Below, one piece after another: positions 15,730-24,943 of a stretch of DNA of 39,387 nucleotides; positions within the stretch are counted from its first letter, which is position 1; each line of letters opens with the position of its first letter. The notes under the pieces were generated by a model that worked only from the letters and a program-made list of their open reading frames with translations, did not search any database and was not told where the DNA came from. Position numbers and translations under genes: made by a program. The stretch comes from a bacterium (lineage in GTDB: Bacteria > Planctomycetota > UBA1135 > GCA-002686595), in the NCBI GenBank assembly GCA_024226735.1, contig JAAELL010000389.1, positions 1 to 39,387 on the forward strand. The letters are read 5' to 3'.

Positions 15730-16827
15730 GTGACGCGCGTCGTGATCGAAGGCCTCTCCCGGACCGTCGACGGCCGGATGCACCTCGAGGAGATCGATTT
15801 GTGCCTCGAGCCGGGCTCCTTCACCGTCTTGCTCGGTGCGACGAATGCCGGTAAGACGTCGCTCTTGCGCGTGATCGCCGGGCTCGACGCGCCGACGTCC
15901 GGCTCGGTGCGCCTCGAGGATGCCGGCGGCGAGCCCGTCGTGCCTCCGCGCGACGCGTTGGCGATGGTCTATCAGGAGTTCGTCAACTATCCGTCGCTGA
16001 CCGTTTTCGAGAACATCGCCGCGCCTTTGCGGGCGCGGGGCCAATACAAGAAGGACGAGCTCGAGCGGCGCGTGCGCGCGGCGGCCGAGCGCTTCGAGCT
16101 CGACGGCCTGCTCGAGCGTCTGCCCGCCGAGCTGTCCGGTGGCCAACAGCAGCGCACCGCCCTCGCGCGCGCGATGATCAAGGAGGCTGACGTCGTGCTC
16201 CTCGACGAACCACTCGCGAACCTCGACTACAAGCTCCGCGAGGGGCTGCGCAACGAGATCGCCGCGACCTTCGATCGACAGAGCACCACCGTGGTCTACG
16301 CGTCCACCGATCCGGTCGAGGCTCTTTGGTTCGGGCATCGGACGGCCGTGCTGCACGAAGGGCGACTCCTGCAGCAGGGAGAGGCGCGCGCGGTGTACGA
16401 CGCGCCGGCGGACGAATGCGTCGCCCGCGCGGTCAGTGATCCGCCGATGAACGTGTGGACGGCGCACTCCTCGGAGGGCGATGAGCTCGCCGTCCTCGCC
16501 GGGCTGGTGCTGCCTTGCCCGACGCACCTTTCCGGGCTCTCCACAGGAGCCGTGCGACTCGGGCTCCGTGCGCACCGACTGCGGCTCGAGCCGCGCGACG
16601 TGTTCGACGTCAGCATTCCCAGCGAGCTGGAGCTGGCCGAGGTGACGGGCTCCGAGACGACGCTGCACGTGCGGAACGGCTCGACGCGCTTTCTCGGGCA
16701 GGTGGAGGGCGTGCACAGGATCGAGCGCGCCACGCCGCTCGATCTCTTCTTCGACCCAGCCGATCTCTTCGCCTTCGACGCCGGCGGCGGCCTGCTGGCC
16801 GCGCCGCATTCACGTGGGGACGACTGA
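15730..16827 (+). CDS. glpS: Glycerol ABC importer ATPase subunit GlpS
   Basis: This 365-residue ATPase of the MalK/UgpC type is one of two energy-coupling subunits of a glycerol-type importer. The ATPase domain has Walker A GATNAGKTS (36-44), Q-loop YQEF, an intact signature LSGGQ (135-139) and Walker B VVLLDEP (155-161). At the switch position the usual T-H-D reads S-T-D, so Thr193 replaces the histidine. The last 120 residues or so form a TOBE-like regulatory domain. The identification as GlpS rests on the whole cluster: two ATPases, two permeases, a small DUF2160 membrane protein and a binding protein, the order of the Rhizobium leguminosarum glpSTPQUV system. The GTG start at 15730 follows a TACCGT box. 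Confidence 0.85.
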   Translation: MTRVVIEGLSRTVDGRMHLEEIDLCLEPGSFTVLLGATNAGKTSLLRVIAGLDAPTSGSVRLEDAGGEPVVPPRDALAMVYQEFVNYPSLTVFENIAAPLRARGQYKKDELERRVRAAAERFELDGLLERLPAELSGGQQQRTALARAMIKEADVVLLDEPLANLDYKLREGLRNEIAATFDRQSTTVVYASTDPVEALWFGHRTAVLHEGRLLQQGEARAVYDAPADECVARAVSDPPMNVWTAHSSEGDELAVLAGLVLPCPTHLSGLSTGAVRLGLRAHRLRLEPRDVFDVSIPSELELAEVTGSETTLHVRNGSTRFLGQVEGVHRIERATPLDLFFDPADLFAFDAGGGLLAAPHSRGDD

Positions 16828-16829
16828 GC

Positions 16830-17900
16830 ATGGCGACGATCGAGCTGTCCGGCATCTGTCATCGTTATCCGGGTACGCCGGACTTCGCGCTACAGCCGAC
16901 CGACGTCACGTGCGAGGACGGGCAGACGTACGCGCTGCTCGGGCCCTCGGGCTGCGGCAAGACGACGTTGCTCGGGACGATCTCTGGCCTCCTGCGCCCG
17001 GCGGCGGGACGCGTGCTCTTCGATGGCAGGGACGTTACGCAGCTCGAGACGCGCCAGCGCAACGTCGCTCAGGTGTTCCAGTTCCCGGTCGTGTACGACA
17101 CGATGAGCGTGTACGACAACCTCGCGTTTCCCCTGCGCAATCGCTGGCTGGCCCCCCAGGACGTCGATGAACGTGTGCGTGCAATCGCGGTGCTGTTGGA
17201 CCTCGATACGGACCTGAAGCGGCGCGCGCGCGGTCTGCCGGCCGATGCGAAGCAGCGCGTCGCTCTCGGGCGCGGGCTCGTGCGTGAGGACGTTGCTGCC
17301 GTGCTGCTCGACGAGCCTCTGACCGCCGTCGATCCCAAGACCAAATGGGAGCTACGCAGCAAGCTGAGGGAGGTTCACGCGGAGCTGGCGCCTACGCTGA
17401 TCTACGTGACCCACGACCAGAACGAAGCTCTCACCGTCGCTGACCGCGTCTTCGTGATGAACGCGGGTCGCATCGTGCAGGAGGGCACGCCCCAGGAGCT
17501 GTTCGAGCACCCCGCGCACACGTTCGTCGCCCGCTTCATCGGGAGTCCGGGCATGAACATCGTCGCCTGCGAGCTCGCAGGCGCCAGCGTTCGCGTCGCC
17601 GGCCGCGCCTTCTCGTTGAACGAGCGCGCCGCCGCGCTCGGCGCGAGGGGCTCGGCGGAGCTCGGCGTCCGGCCGGAGCTGGCGCGGCTGGGCGAGCAAG
17701 CCGTGCCGGACTCGCATGCGGCGCGGGTCGTGCGCGTGGAGGACTTCGGACGGCACCGGATCGTGACGGTCGATCTCGGCGGCGAACGATTTGCCGTGAA
17801 GGTTGCGGACGGGCTGCTGCCGCGCGAGGGGACGTCGCTCTGGTTGAGTCTTCCCGCGGAACACATCCGGCTCTTCGCGAACGGGGAGGCGCTGCGGTGA
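16830..17900 (+). CDS. glpT: Glycerol ABC importer ATPase subunit GlpT
   Basis: This 356-residue protein is the second ATPase of the importer; it is not the unrelated glycerol-3-phosphate permease that shares the symbol. It has Walker A GPSGCGKTT (38-46), Walker B AVLLDEP, and an intact H-loop YVTHDQ with His195. The ABC signature is degenerate: LPADAKQ (136-142) stands where LSGGQ is expected, as in the known GlpT-like subunits. A C-terminal TOBE-like domain follows. Because the defects of GlpS and GlpT lie on opposite faces, the pair should form one competent and one defective ATP site. The gene starts two bases after glpS and overlaps glpP by four. Confidence 0.85.
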   Translation: MATIELSGICHRYPGTPDFALQPTDVTCEDGQTYALLGPSGCGKTTLLGTISGLLRPAAGRVLFDGRDVTQLETRQRNVAQVFQFPVVYDTMSVYDNLAFPLRNRWLAPQDVDERVRAIAVLLDLDTDLKRRARGLPADAKQRVALGRGLVREDVAAVLLDEPLTAVDPKTKWELRSKLREVHAELAPTLIYVTHDQNEALTVADRVFVMNAGRIVQEGTPQELFEHPAHTFVARFIGSPGMNIVACELAGASVRVAGRAFSLNERAAALGARGSAELGVRPELARLGEQAVPDSHAARVVRVEDFGRHRIVTVDLGGERFAVKVADGLLPREGTSLWLSLPAEHIRLFANGEALR

Positions 17901-18781
17901 GCCCGCACGCGAAACCCCGGAACGAGCGTGCTTGGTTCCTGGTCCTGCCGGTCTGCGTGCTCGTTGCGTTCAATGCGCTCATTCCGCTGATGACGGTCGT
18001 CAACTACTCGGTGCAGGACATCGTCTCGCCCGACCAGCGCGTGTTCGTCGGCTGGGAGTGGTTCAAGAGCGTCCTGCGCGATCCGGAGCTGCACGCGGCG
18101 TTTGGCCGTCAGGTGCTGTTCTCGGTCGTCGTGCTGGCGATCGAGCTGCCACTCGGGCTCTCGGTCGCGCTGTGCCTGCCGCGCGGCCCTGGTGGCAGCA
18201 CGTGGCAGGCGTCGCTCTGCACCGTGTTGATCGCGATGCCGCTGCTCGTTCCGTGGAACGTCGTCGGGACGATCTGGCAGGTGTTCGCGCGCACGGACAT
18301 TGGCCTCGGCGGTGCGGTCCTGACGAAGCTGGGCGTCGACTACAACTACGCGCTCGACCCTGTCCACGCATGGGGCACGGTCGTGGTGATGGACGTGTGG
18401 CACTGGACGCCGCTCGTCGTGCTCTTGTGCTACGCGGGCCTGCGTGCGATCCCCGAGACGTACTACGGCGCGGCTGCTGTCGATGGCGCTTCGCGTTGGG
18501 CGGTCTTTCGCTATATCGAGCTCCCGCGGCTCTCCGGAGTTCTGACGATCGGCGTGCTCCTGCGATTCATGGACAGCTTCGTGATCTATACGGAGCCATT
18601 CGTGTTGACCGGGGGGGGCCCGGGCAGCTCGACGACGTTCCTGAGTCAGCATCTGTCGACGCTGGCGGTCGGGCAGTTCGACCTGGGGCGTGCCTCGGCG
18701 TTCTCGCTGATCTACTTCTTGCCGATTCTGATCGTCTGCTACGTGTTCTACACGCTGATGACGCGTGAGGAGCGGAGCTGA
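17897..18781 (+). CDS. glpP: Glycerol ABC importer permease GlpP
   Basis: The 294-residue permease has about six membrane spans, beginning with FLVLPVCVLVAFNALIPLM. It carries the cytoplasmic EAA-type coupling motif YYGAAAVDGASRWAVFRYIE before the last spans, the contact point for the ATPases. It belongs to the MalF/UgpA-type superfamily of sugar permeases. The GTG start overlaps the end of glpT (GTGA), so translation is coupled. It pairs with GlpQ to form the channel. Confidence 0.87.
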   Translation: MSPHAKPRNERAWFLVLPVCVLVAFNALIPLMTVVNYSVQDIVSPDQRVFVGWEWFKSVLRDPELHAAFGRQVLFSVVVLAIELPLGLSVALCLPRGPGGSTWQASLCTVLIAMPLLVPWNVVGTIWQVFARTDIGLGGAVLTKLGVDYNYALDPVHAWGTVVVMDVWHWTPLVVLLCYAGLRAIPETYYGAAAVDGASRWAVFRYIELPRLSGVLTIGVLLRFMDSFVIYTEPFVLTGGGPGSSTTFLSQHLSTLAVGQFDLGRASAFSLIYFLPILIVCYVFYTLMTREERS

Positions 18782-18782
18782 G

Positions 18783-19577
18783 ATGGTACGGCGCGCATGG
18801 CTCGGGCTCTTCCTCGCCCTCACCTTCCTGCCGCTGTACTGGATGGTGAACATGTCGCTGCGCACGAACCAGGAGATCGTCTCCGGGTTCCGTTTGGTGC
18901 CGCTGGACCCGACTCTGGCGAACTACCGCACCATCTTCACGAACCCGAGTTGGTACGGCGGCTACCTGAACTCTCTGACGTACGTGGCGATCAACACGGT
19001 GCTGTCGGTTGCCGTTGCTCTGCCAGCGGCGTATGCGTTCTCGCGCTACCGGTTCTTGGGGGACAAGCACCTGTTCTTCTGGCTGCTGACGAACCGTATG
19101 TCGCCGGCGGCGGTCTTCCTGTTGCCGTTCTTGGAGCTCTACTCGAGCGTCGGGCTGTTCGACACGCCGTTGGCCGTGGCGCTCGCGCACACGCTGTTCA
19201 ACGTCCCGCTCGCGGTGTGGATCTTGGAAGGATTCATGTCGGGCGTGCCGCGCGAGATCGACGAGACCGCGTATCTCGACGGCTTCAGCTTCCCGCGCTT
19301 CTTCATGCGGATCTTCCTGCCGCTCGTGCGCACCGGGGTCGGCGTCACGGCGTTCTTCTGCTTCATGTTCAGTTGGGCGGAGCTCCTGTTCGCCCGCACG
19401 CTGACCGTCGTGGACGCCAAGCCGATCGCGGCGACGATGACGCGCACGGTGAGCGCGGCCGGGATGGACTGGGGCGTGCTCGCGGCCGCGGGGACGTTGA
19501 CGCTCGTGCCGGGCGGACTGGTGATCTGGTTCGTGCGGAACTACATCGCGAAGGGCTTCGCCCTTGGGAGGGTGTGA
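18783..19577 (+). CDS. glpQ: Glycerol ABC importer permease GlpQ
   Basis: The 264-residue permease is of the MalG/UgpE type, with about six spans starting at LGLFLALTFLPLYWMVNMSL. The EAA-type motif is present as EIDETAYLDGFSFPRFFMRI. I chose the ATG at 18783, one base after the glpP stop, because GGAG lies just upstream. It forms the heterodimeric membrane channel with GlpP. The symbol follows the importer naming and is not the glycerophosphodiester phosphodiesterase of the same name. Confidence 0.87.
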   Translation: MVRRAWLGLFLALTFLPLYWMVNMSLRTNQEIVSGFRLVPLDPTLANYRTIFTNPSWYGGYLNSLTYVAINTVLSVAVALPAAYAFSRYRFLGDKHLFFWLLTNRMSPAAVFLLPFLELYSSVGLFDTPLAVALAHTLFNVPLAVWILEGFMSGVPREIDETAYLDGFSFPRFFMRIFLPLVRTGVGVTAFFCFMFSWAELLFARTLTVVDAKPIAATMTRTVSAAGMDWGVLAAAGTLTLVPGGLVIWFVRNYIAKGFALGRV

Positions 19578-19579
19578 GC

Positions 19580-19852
19580 GTGCAGTGGATGTACTGGACC
19601 GTGCCGACCGCCGTGGTGTTCGTGGTGCTCGGGTTGATTCTCGCGGGGATGACGGTGTGGGAGCTGCGGGCGCCTGATCTTGCACGGCGGGGGTGGCTGC
19701 CGATCCTGACGACGCGGGGGGATCGGCTGTTCTTGGGGCTGGTGAGTGTGGCGGTGGCGAACCTGGCTTGGACGGGGTTGACCGACGTGTCCCAGTGGGG
19801 GGGACTCGCTGTTTCGGTAGTCGTGTTTGCCATCGTTTTTCGGTGGGGGTGA
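19580..19852 (+). CDS. glpU: DUF2160 small membrane protein GlpU
   Basis: The 90-residue protein matches DUF2160, a small membrane protein found between the permease and binding-protein genes of glycerol-type importers. It opens with WMYWTVPTAVVFVVLGLILA, continues GMTVWELRAPDLARRGWLPI then LTTRGDRLF, and ends in two further hydrophobic spans, with WTGLTDVSQWGGLA between them. Its precise role is unknown; its strict clustering suggests an accessory subunit of the importer. The start is a GTG at 19580, two bases after glpQ. It is strong evidence that the cluster is the glycerol system rather than a generic sugar importer. Confidence 0.85.
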   Translation: MQWMYWTVPTAVVFVVLGLILAGMTVWELRAPDLARRGWLPILTTRGDRLFLGLVSVAVANLAWTGLTDVSQWGGLAVSVVVFAIVFRWG

Positions 19853-19864
19853 TCGAGCAGTACG

Positions 19865-21583
<1,719 letters not shown>

Positions 21584-21595
21584 TGGGGTGAGTCC

Positions 21596-22150
21596 ATGGC
21601 CCAGCCTCGTCCGGAGCAGGTCGCGCTGAAGGATGGCGTGACGGTCTACCTGCGTCCGCCCAGCACCGAGGATGCGCAGGCGGTCCTCGACTTCGCGCGG
21701 ACGGTCCAGCGCGACGGAGAGGGCATGGTCCTCGAACCGGACGAGTCCGAGCTGACGGTGGAGGAGGAGGTGCGCTGGATCCAAGAGCACTCCGAGCATC
21801 CCGACAAGCTCGTGTTGCTCGCACTCGTCGACGAGCGGATTGTCGGTCTCGTCAACTTCAAGCCCGGAACGCGCAGACGTCTCGCCCATCGTGGCGCGTT
21901 CGGCGTCTCGGTCTTGCCCGAGTGGCGTGACCGCGGTGTCGGCACCGCACTCGTCCGCGGCCTGCTGGAATGGGCTCAGGCGAATCCGCGCATCCACAAG
22001 GTGTCGCTCGCGGTGTTGGCCAACAACGCGCGTGCCATCGCGGTCTACCGGCGTCTCGGTTTCGTGGAGGAGGGGCGTCGCCGCGACGAGGTGATGCTCG
22101 GGGAAGGCGAGTATCTCGACGACCTGCTGATGTGTCGGATCGTCCGGTGA
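21596..22150 (+). CDS. GNAT-family N-acetyltransferase
   Basis: The 184-residue protein has the GNAT fold. Visible motifs are the central strand pair LVLLALVDERIVGLVNF, the acetyl-CoA-binding loop in FGVSVLPEWRDRGVGTALV (R-x-x-G-V-G), and the late NNARAIAVYRRLGFVEEG segment. It resembles RimI/RimJ-like enzymes that acetylate proteins or small amines; the substrate is unknown. It follows glpV by 12 bp and may be cotranscribed, but nothing links it to glycerol uptake. It converges on the selenoprotein gene. Confidence 0.88.
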   Translation: MAQPRPEQVALKDGVTVYLRPPSTEDAQAVLDFARTVQRDGEGMVLEPDESELTVEEEVRWIQEHSEHPDKLVLLALVDERIVGLVNFKPGTRRRLAHRGAFGVSVLPEWRDRGVGTALVRGLLEWAQANPRIHKVSLAVLANNARAIAVYRRLGFVEEGRRRDEVMLGEGEYLDDLLMCRIVR

Positions 22151-22163
22151 CCCCAATTACAAA

Positions 22164-22191
22164 GCGCCCACCTGCAGATGCAGGTGGGCGC
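22164..22191 (-). terminator. Intrinsic terminator between convergent genes
   Basis: A perfect 13-bp stem (22164-22176 with 22179-22191) lies between the GNAT gene and the TlpA-like gene. On the minus strand it is followed by TTTGTAATT, so it is best read as the terminator of the TlpA-like selenoprotein transcript. On the plus strand it lacks a U-tract but could still slow polymerase. Confidence 0.75.
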
Positions 22192-22216
22192 CCGGTCCAA
22201 CTGACTGCGCGCGCTC

Positions 22217-23272
22217 TCAGCCCGCTTTCTTCTTGGCCTTCAGCGCCTTCTCGTACTCCCGCACGACGGGCTCGAGCTGGCTCTTCATCTCGCCCTCGGC
22301 GTGCTCGACGGCGCGCTTCTGGGTCTTCAGGGCCATCTCGAGGTCGCCCTTCCAGTAGTAGCAACGCGCGACCGTATCGAGGGTCGCGGCGTCCTTCTCC
22401 TCGGTCAGCTCGCTCGCCTTGTTGGCGGCGCGCAGCGCGAGATCGAGGAAGCGGTTCTCGCTCTTGACCTCGGGGTCGACCAGGTTCCAGGCGAACTGGT
22501 TGAGCGCCATCGGATCCTTCGCGGCGATCGCTTTCTCGACGAGCTTCGTGCCGAGCTTCGTCGCGGCTTCCATCTGCTCGGGGATGCCCGCGAGGATCTT
22601 GAAGTGCAGGCTGTCGAGACCCTTCGCTGCCATCGGGTACTCGGTGCGGAACTTCTCGAGCAGCTCGAGGGCGCGCTTCGGCTCGATGCTTGCGGCCTCG
22701 TAGATCTTGTCGCGCGCCTCGTAGATGCGCTTCATCATCGCGGGACCCTTTTCGTAGTCCCACGTACCCTCAACCACTTTCGCGAGCGGGATGTCGACGT
22801 TGGCCGGGTGTCCGATCCAAGCGATCTTGCCCGACTTGTCGACGAGGAAGCTCGTCGGGATGCCGCGCTGGCCCGCGGCGCTCATCCACGATTCGTACGT
22901 CTTGCGCTCGACGTCGAAGGCGACGGTGTAGTCCATCCCGTCGCCCTTTTTCTTGACCATGGCCTGCACGGCCTCGAGCGGGTTGTTCCTGTCACCCGCG
23001 GTCATTCCGATGATCGTGAAGTTCTTGTCCTTGTAGTCTCTCTGCAACTGCGAGAGGTGCGGCATGCTCGCGATGCAAGGGCTTCACCAGGTGGCCCAGA
23101 ACTCGACGAGGTAGACGTTGTCCGCTTCGAAGGAGGAGACTTGGGAGCCTTTGACCCACTCGGCGACTTGCAAGTCGGGCGCCGGGTCGCCGACCTTCAA
23201 GGTCGGCTTCTGCGCATGGGCCGAGGCCACCAACACGAGGCCGGCGATGCCGGCGATGGTTGTTTGTTTCAT
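22217..23272 (-). CDS. TlpA-like thioredoxin, candidate selenoprotein (UGA at first active-site Cys)
   Basis: The protein (351 residues with UGA read through) has a signal peptide (MKQTTIAGIAGLVLVASAHA), a TlpA/AhpC-TSA-like thioredoxin domain (about 25-175) and a helical C-terminal part resembling TPR repeats. The reading frame holds one TGA at 23086-23084 (codon 63). It falls exactly on the first cysteine of the active site: EFWATW, then UGA, then SPCIASMPHL. The resolving Cys66 and the cis-Pro segment RGIPTSFLVD are intact, and the frame continues unbroken for 288 codons. Selenocysteine at the attacking position of a UxxC motif is chemically sensible. A nonsense mutation or sequencing error is the alternative. 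Conceptually split annotations would give 22217-23065 and 23084-23272. The gene lies 94 bp downstream of two regulatory-like-domain genes. Confidence 0.75.
23038..23056 (-). promoter_or_regulatory. Candidate bacterial SECIS hairpin
   Basis: Counting from the base after UGA, bases 28-32 (CUCUC) pair with 42-46 (GAGAG), base 41 bulges, and GC pairs with GC around an AGUU loop at 35-38. Bacterial SECIS elements are small coding-region hairpins just downstream of the UGA with a G in or near the apical loop, so position and loop fit. The upper stem GCA/UGC also recalls the E. coli fdhF element. The fold was worked out by eye; no energy was calculated. Confidence 0.45.
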
Positions 23273-23366
23273 GTGGCTAACTGTTCGGTTTCCGGCCCCG
23301 GAGGACCGGCGAGCCGCCGAGTCTACTCCGGACGCAAGTGGAGCCACCGTGCGGGTTGTGCAAGCC

Positions 23367-24941
23367 CTACTCGCGTTGCAACGCGACCTGGAGCAAGTAC
23401 CCGCCCGCAGGCGCCTTGCGGCAGTCGTTCTCCAGATCGAAGCCCTCGGCGGCGCGGTAACCCACCCGCTCGATGCGCCACTTCACGCGCGCGCCGGCGG
23501 GCATGGGCGGCAGGGGCATGTCCGGCGCGCACTTCGAGATGCTCAGGTTCGCCCCGGTCTCGTTCCGAAGAGACACGCGCACTTCGTCGAGCTGGGCCCG
23601 CGTCCTTGCATCGACGACGCGCAGTTGCGCGGTGAAGGACTCGACGTCGTCCTGGCGCGTGAAGACGAGATCGTCGCGCGGCGCCGTGACGGTGATCGAC
23701 GGAGGGTCCCAGGCGTGAAAGCCCTGGCAGATCACCTCGACGCGGTACGTGCCCTCCGGCATGTCGGGAAAGCGGAACCGTCCGAAGCCCTGGTCGAGGT
23801 CCCAGCCGATCATCCCCAAGAGCTCACGGTGCTCGGGAAACTCGGTCACGAGCCGCATGGATACGCCGCCGATCGTCACGCCCTTGGCGCTGTGCAGCGA
23901 GCCCGCGACGTCGCCTCCGGGGGGCAGCGTGACGAGACGCGCCTCGATGAGGTTCGTGCCCGGGGCGAGCGTGACCGTGCGCACCTGGCGTTCGTGCGCG
24001 GGCGAGCTGACCGCCAGCGAGTAGACGCCGGTGGGCAGCCACGGGGACGTGAGCGTTCCGGCGGGTGAGAGCGGCGAGCCCGGTGGCGGCGAAGCGTACG
24101 CGGGGCGCCCGTACGTCCACTCGCCAGGACCCTCGAGCCGTACCCACACTTCCGGTACGGCCTGCCCGATCAGGTTGACGGGGCGCACGACGAGTCGTCC
24201 GCGTGCCTGCAGGTCGATCGATACGCGCTGAGGGTAGATCCCCACGGCCGCGTCGACGTGCGCGGAACCGCTCCACGTTCCGTCCTTCGACCCGAGCGTC
24301 AACGTCCACTCCTCTGTCCACTCCGCGCCGCTGCTCGCGCGGAACCGGCACCAGTGCTTGCCGCCGGTCGAGCGCAGCGGCGTGTTCGGTGCGGGAAGGA
24401 TGGCCGAGATCGAGAGCGTGTGCAGGTCGAGGAGCCCGAGCTCGAAGGCGTCCTCCGCACGGCCTTCGGGCAGACGGGTGAGCAGCGTGTACGTCGGCCC
24501 CGCAGGGACCTCGATCGTCGCGAGCGCACCGGAAGTGTGCTTGTGAGCCATCGCGTGTGCTCCGTCGCGCGGCAGGTCCGGGTGATCGAGGAGCCGCAGC
24601 TCTACGAGCCCGAGGGGAAGTGCCCGCGCGCTCGCGCACCGGCCCAGCGCGTCGGTGACGAGCCGCTCGCCCGGGACATCGATCGCATAGTGGGGAAGCG
24701 ACTCGCCGGTCGCGGCGTCGACCAAGTGCAGAGCGAGCCGCGCGCTCGCCGGCGCGGGGCGTGCTGCATGCGTCGCGCGCCCCTGGGCACGAGTCGCGGG
24801 TTCCTCGAGCGCACCTGGCCGCGGCGCGAGCTGCGGTGTCCCGGTCGTCTCGGGAATCGCGGGCGCGGCGCCCGGCGCGGCGAGCCACGCAATGGTCGTC
24901 GCGAGCGCGACGACCACACCGAGCGCAAGGGCGGCTCTCAT
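23367..24941 (-). CDS. Exported carboxypeptidase-regulatory-like domain protein
   Basis: The 524-residue protein has an N-terminal hydrophobic segment (MRAALALGVVVALATTIAWL) that acts as anchor or signal. The rest is beta-rich with several regulatory-like (CarboxypepD_reg) sandwich repeats, for example LVDAATGESLPHYAIDVPGE and DMPEGTYRVEVICQGFHAW. Such domains are structural or adhesive modules in secreted proteins. It shares blocks with its upstream neighbour, including an E-[VI]-x-V-P-x-G-P-T-Y-x segment and a W-C-R-F segment, so the two are paralogues. I chose the ATG at 24941, two bases after the neighbour's stop; the longer frame is a shadow of that gene. Function unknown. Confidence 0.8.
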   Translation of the reverse strand: MRAALALGVVVALATTIAWLAAPGAAPAIPETTGTPQLAPRPGALEEPATRAQGRATHAARPAPASARLALHLVDAATGESLPHYAIDVPGERLVTDALGRCASARALPLGLVELRLLDHPDLPRDGAHAMAHKHTSGALATIEVPAGPTYTLLTRLPEGRAEDAFELGLLDLHTLSISAILPAPNTPLRSTGGKHWCRFRASSGAEWTEEWTLTLGSKDGTWSGSAHVDAAVGIYPQRVSIDLQARGRLVVRPVNLIGQAVPEVWVRLEGPGEWTYGRPAYASPPPGSPLSPAGTLTSPWLPTGVYSLAVSSPAHERQVRTVTLAPGTNLIEARLVTLPPGGDVAGSLHSAKGVTIGGVSMRLVTEFPEHRELLGMIGWDLDQGFGRFRFPDMPEGTYRVEVICQGFHAWDPPSITVTAPRDDLVFTRQDDVESFTAQLRVVDARTRAQLDEVRVSLRNETGANLSISKCAPDMPLPPMPAGARVKWRIERVGYRAAEGFDLENDCRKAPAGGYLLQVALQRE

Positions 24942-24943
24942 CG

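Noticed and set aside
22164..22191. Fourth copy of the two-hairpin repeat
   Set aside because: It has one long perfect stem, no TGAC loop and a T-rich tail on the minus strand, so a terminator explains it better.
23038..23065. Independent cytoplasmic protein starting at ATG 23065 downstream of the UGA
   Set aside because: That start would begin in the middle of the thioredoxin domain, without the active-site cysteine or export signal, and has no ribosome binding site.
22217..23272. Genome-wide reassignment of UGA to a sense codon
   Set aside because: Many other genes in the window end at TGA in places fixed by overlaps with the next start codon, so UGA is a normal stop here.
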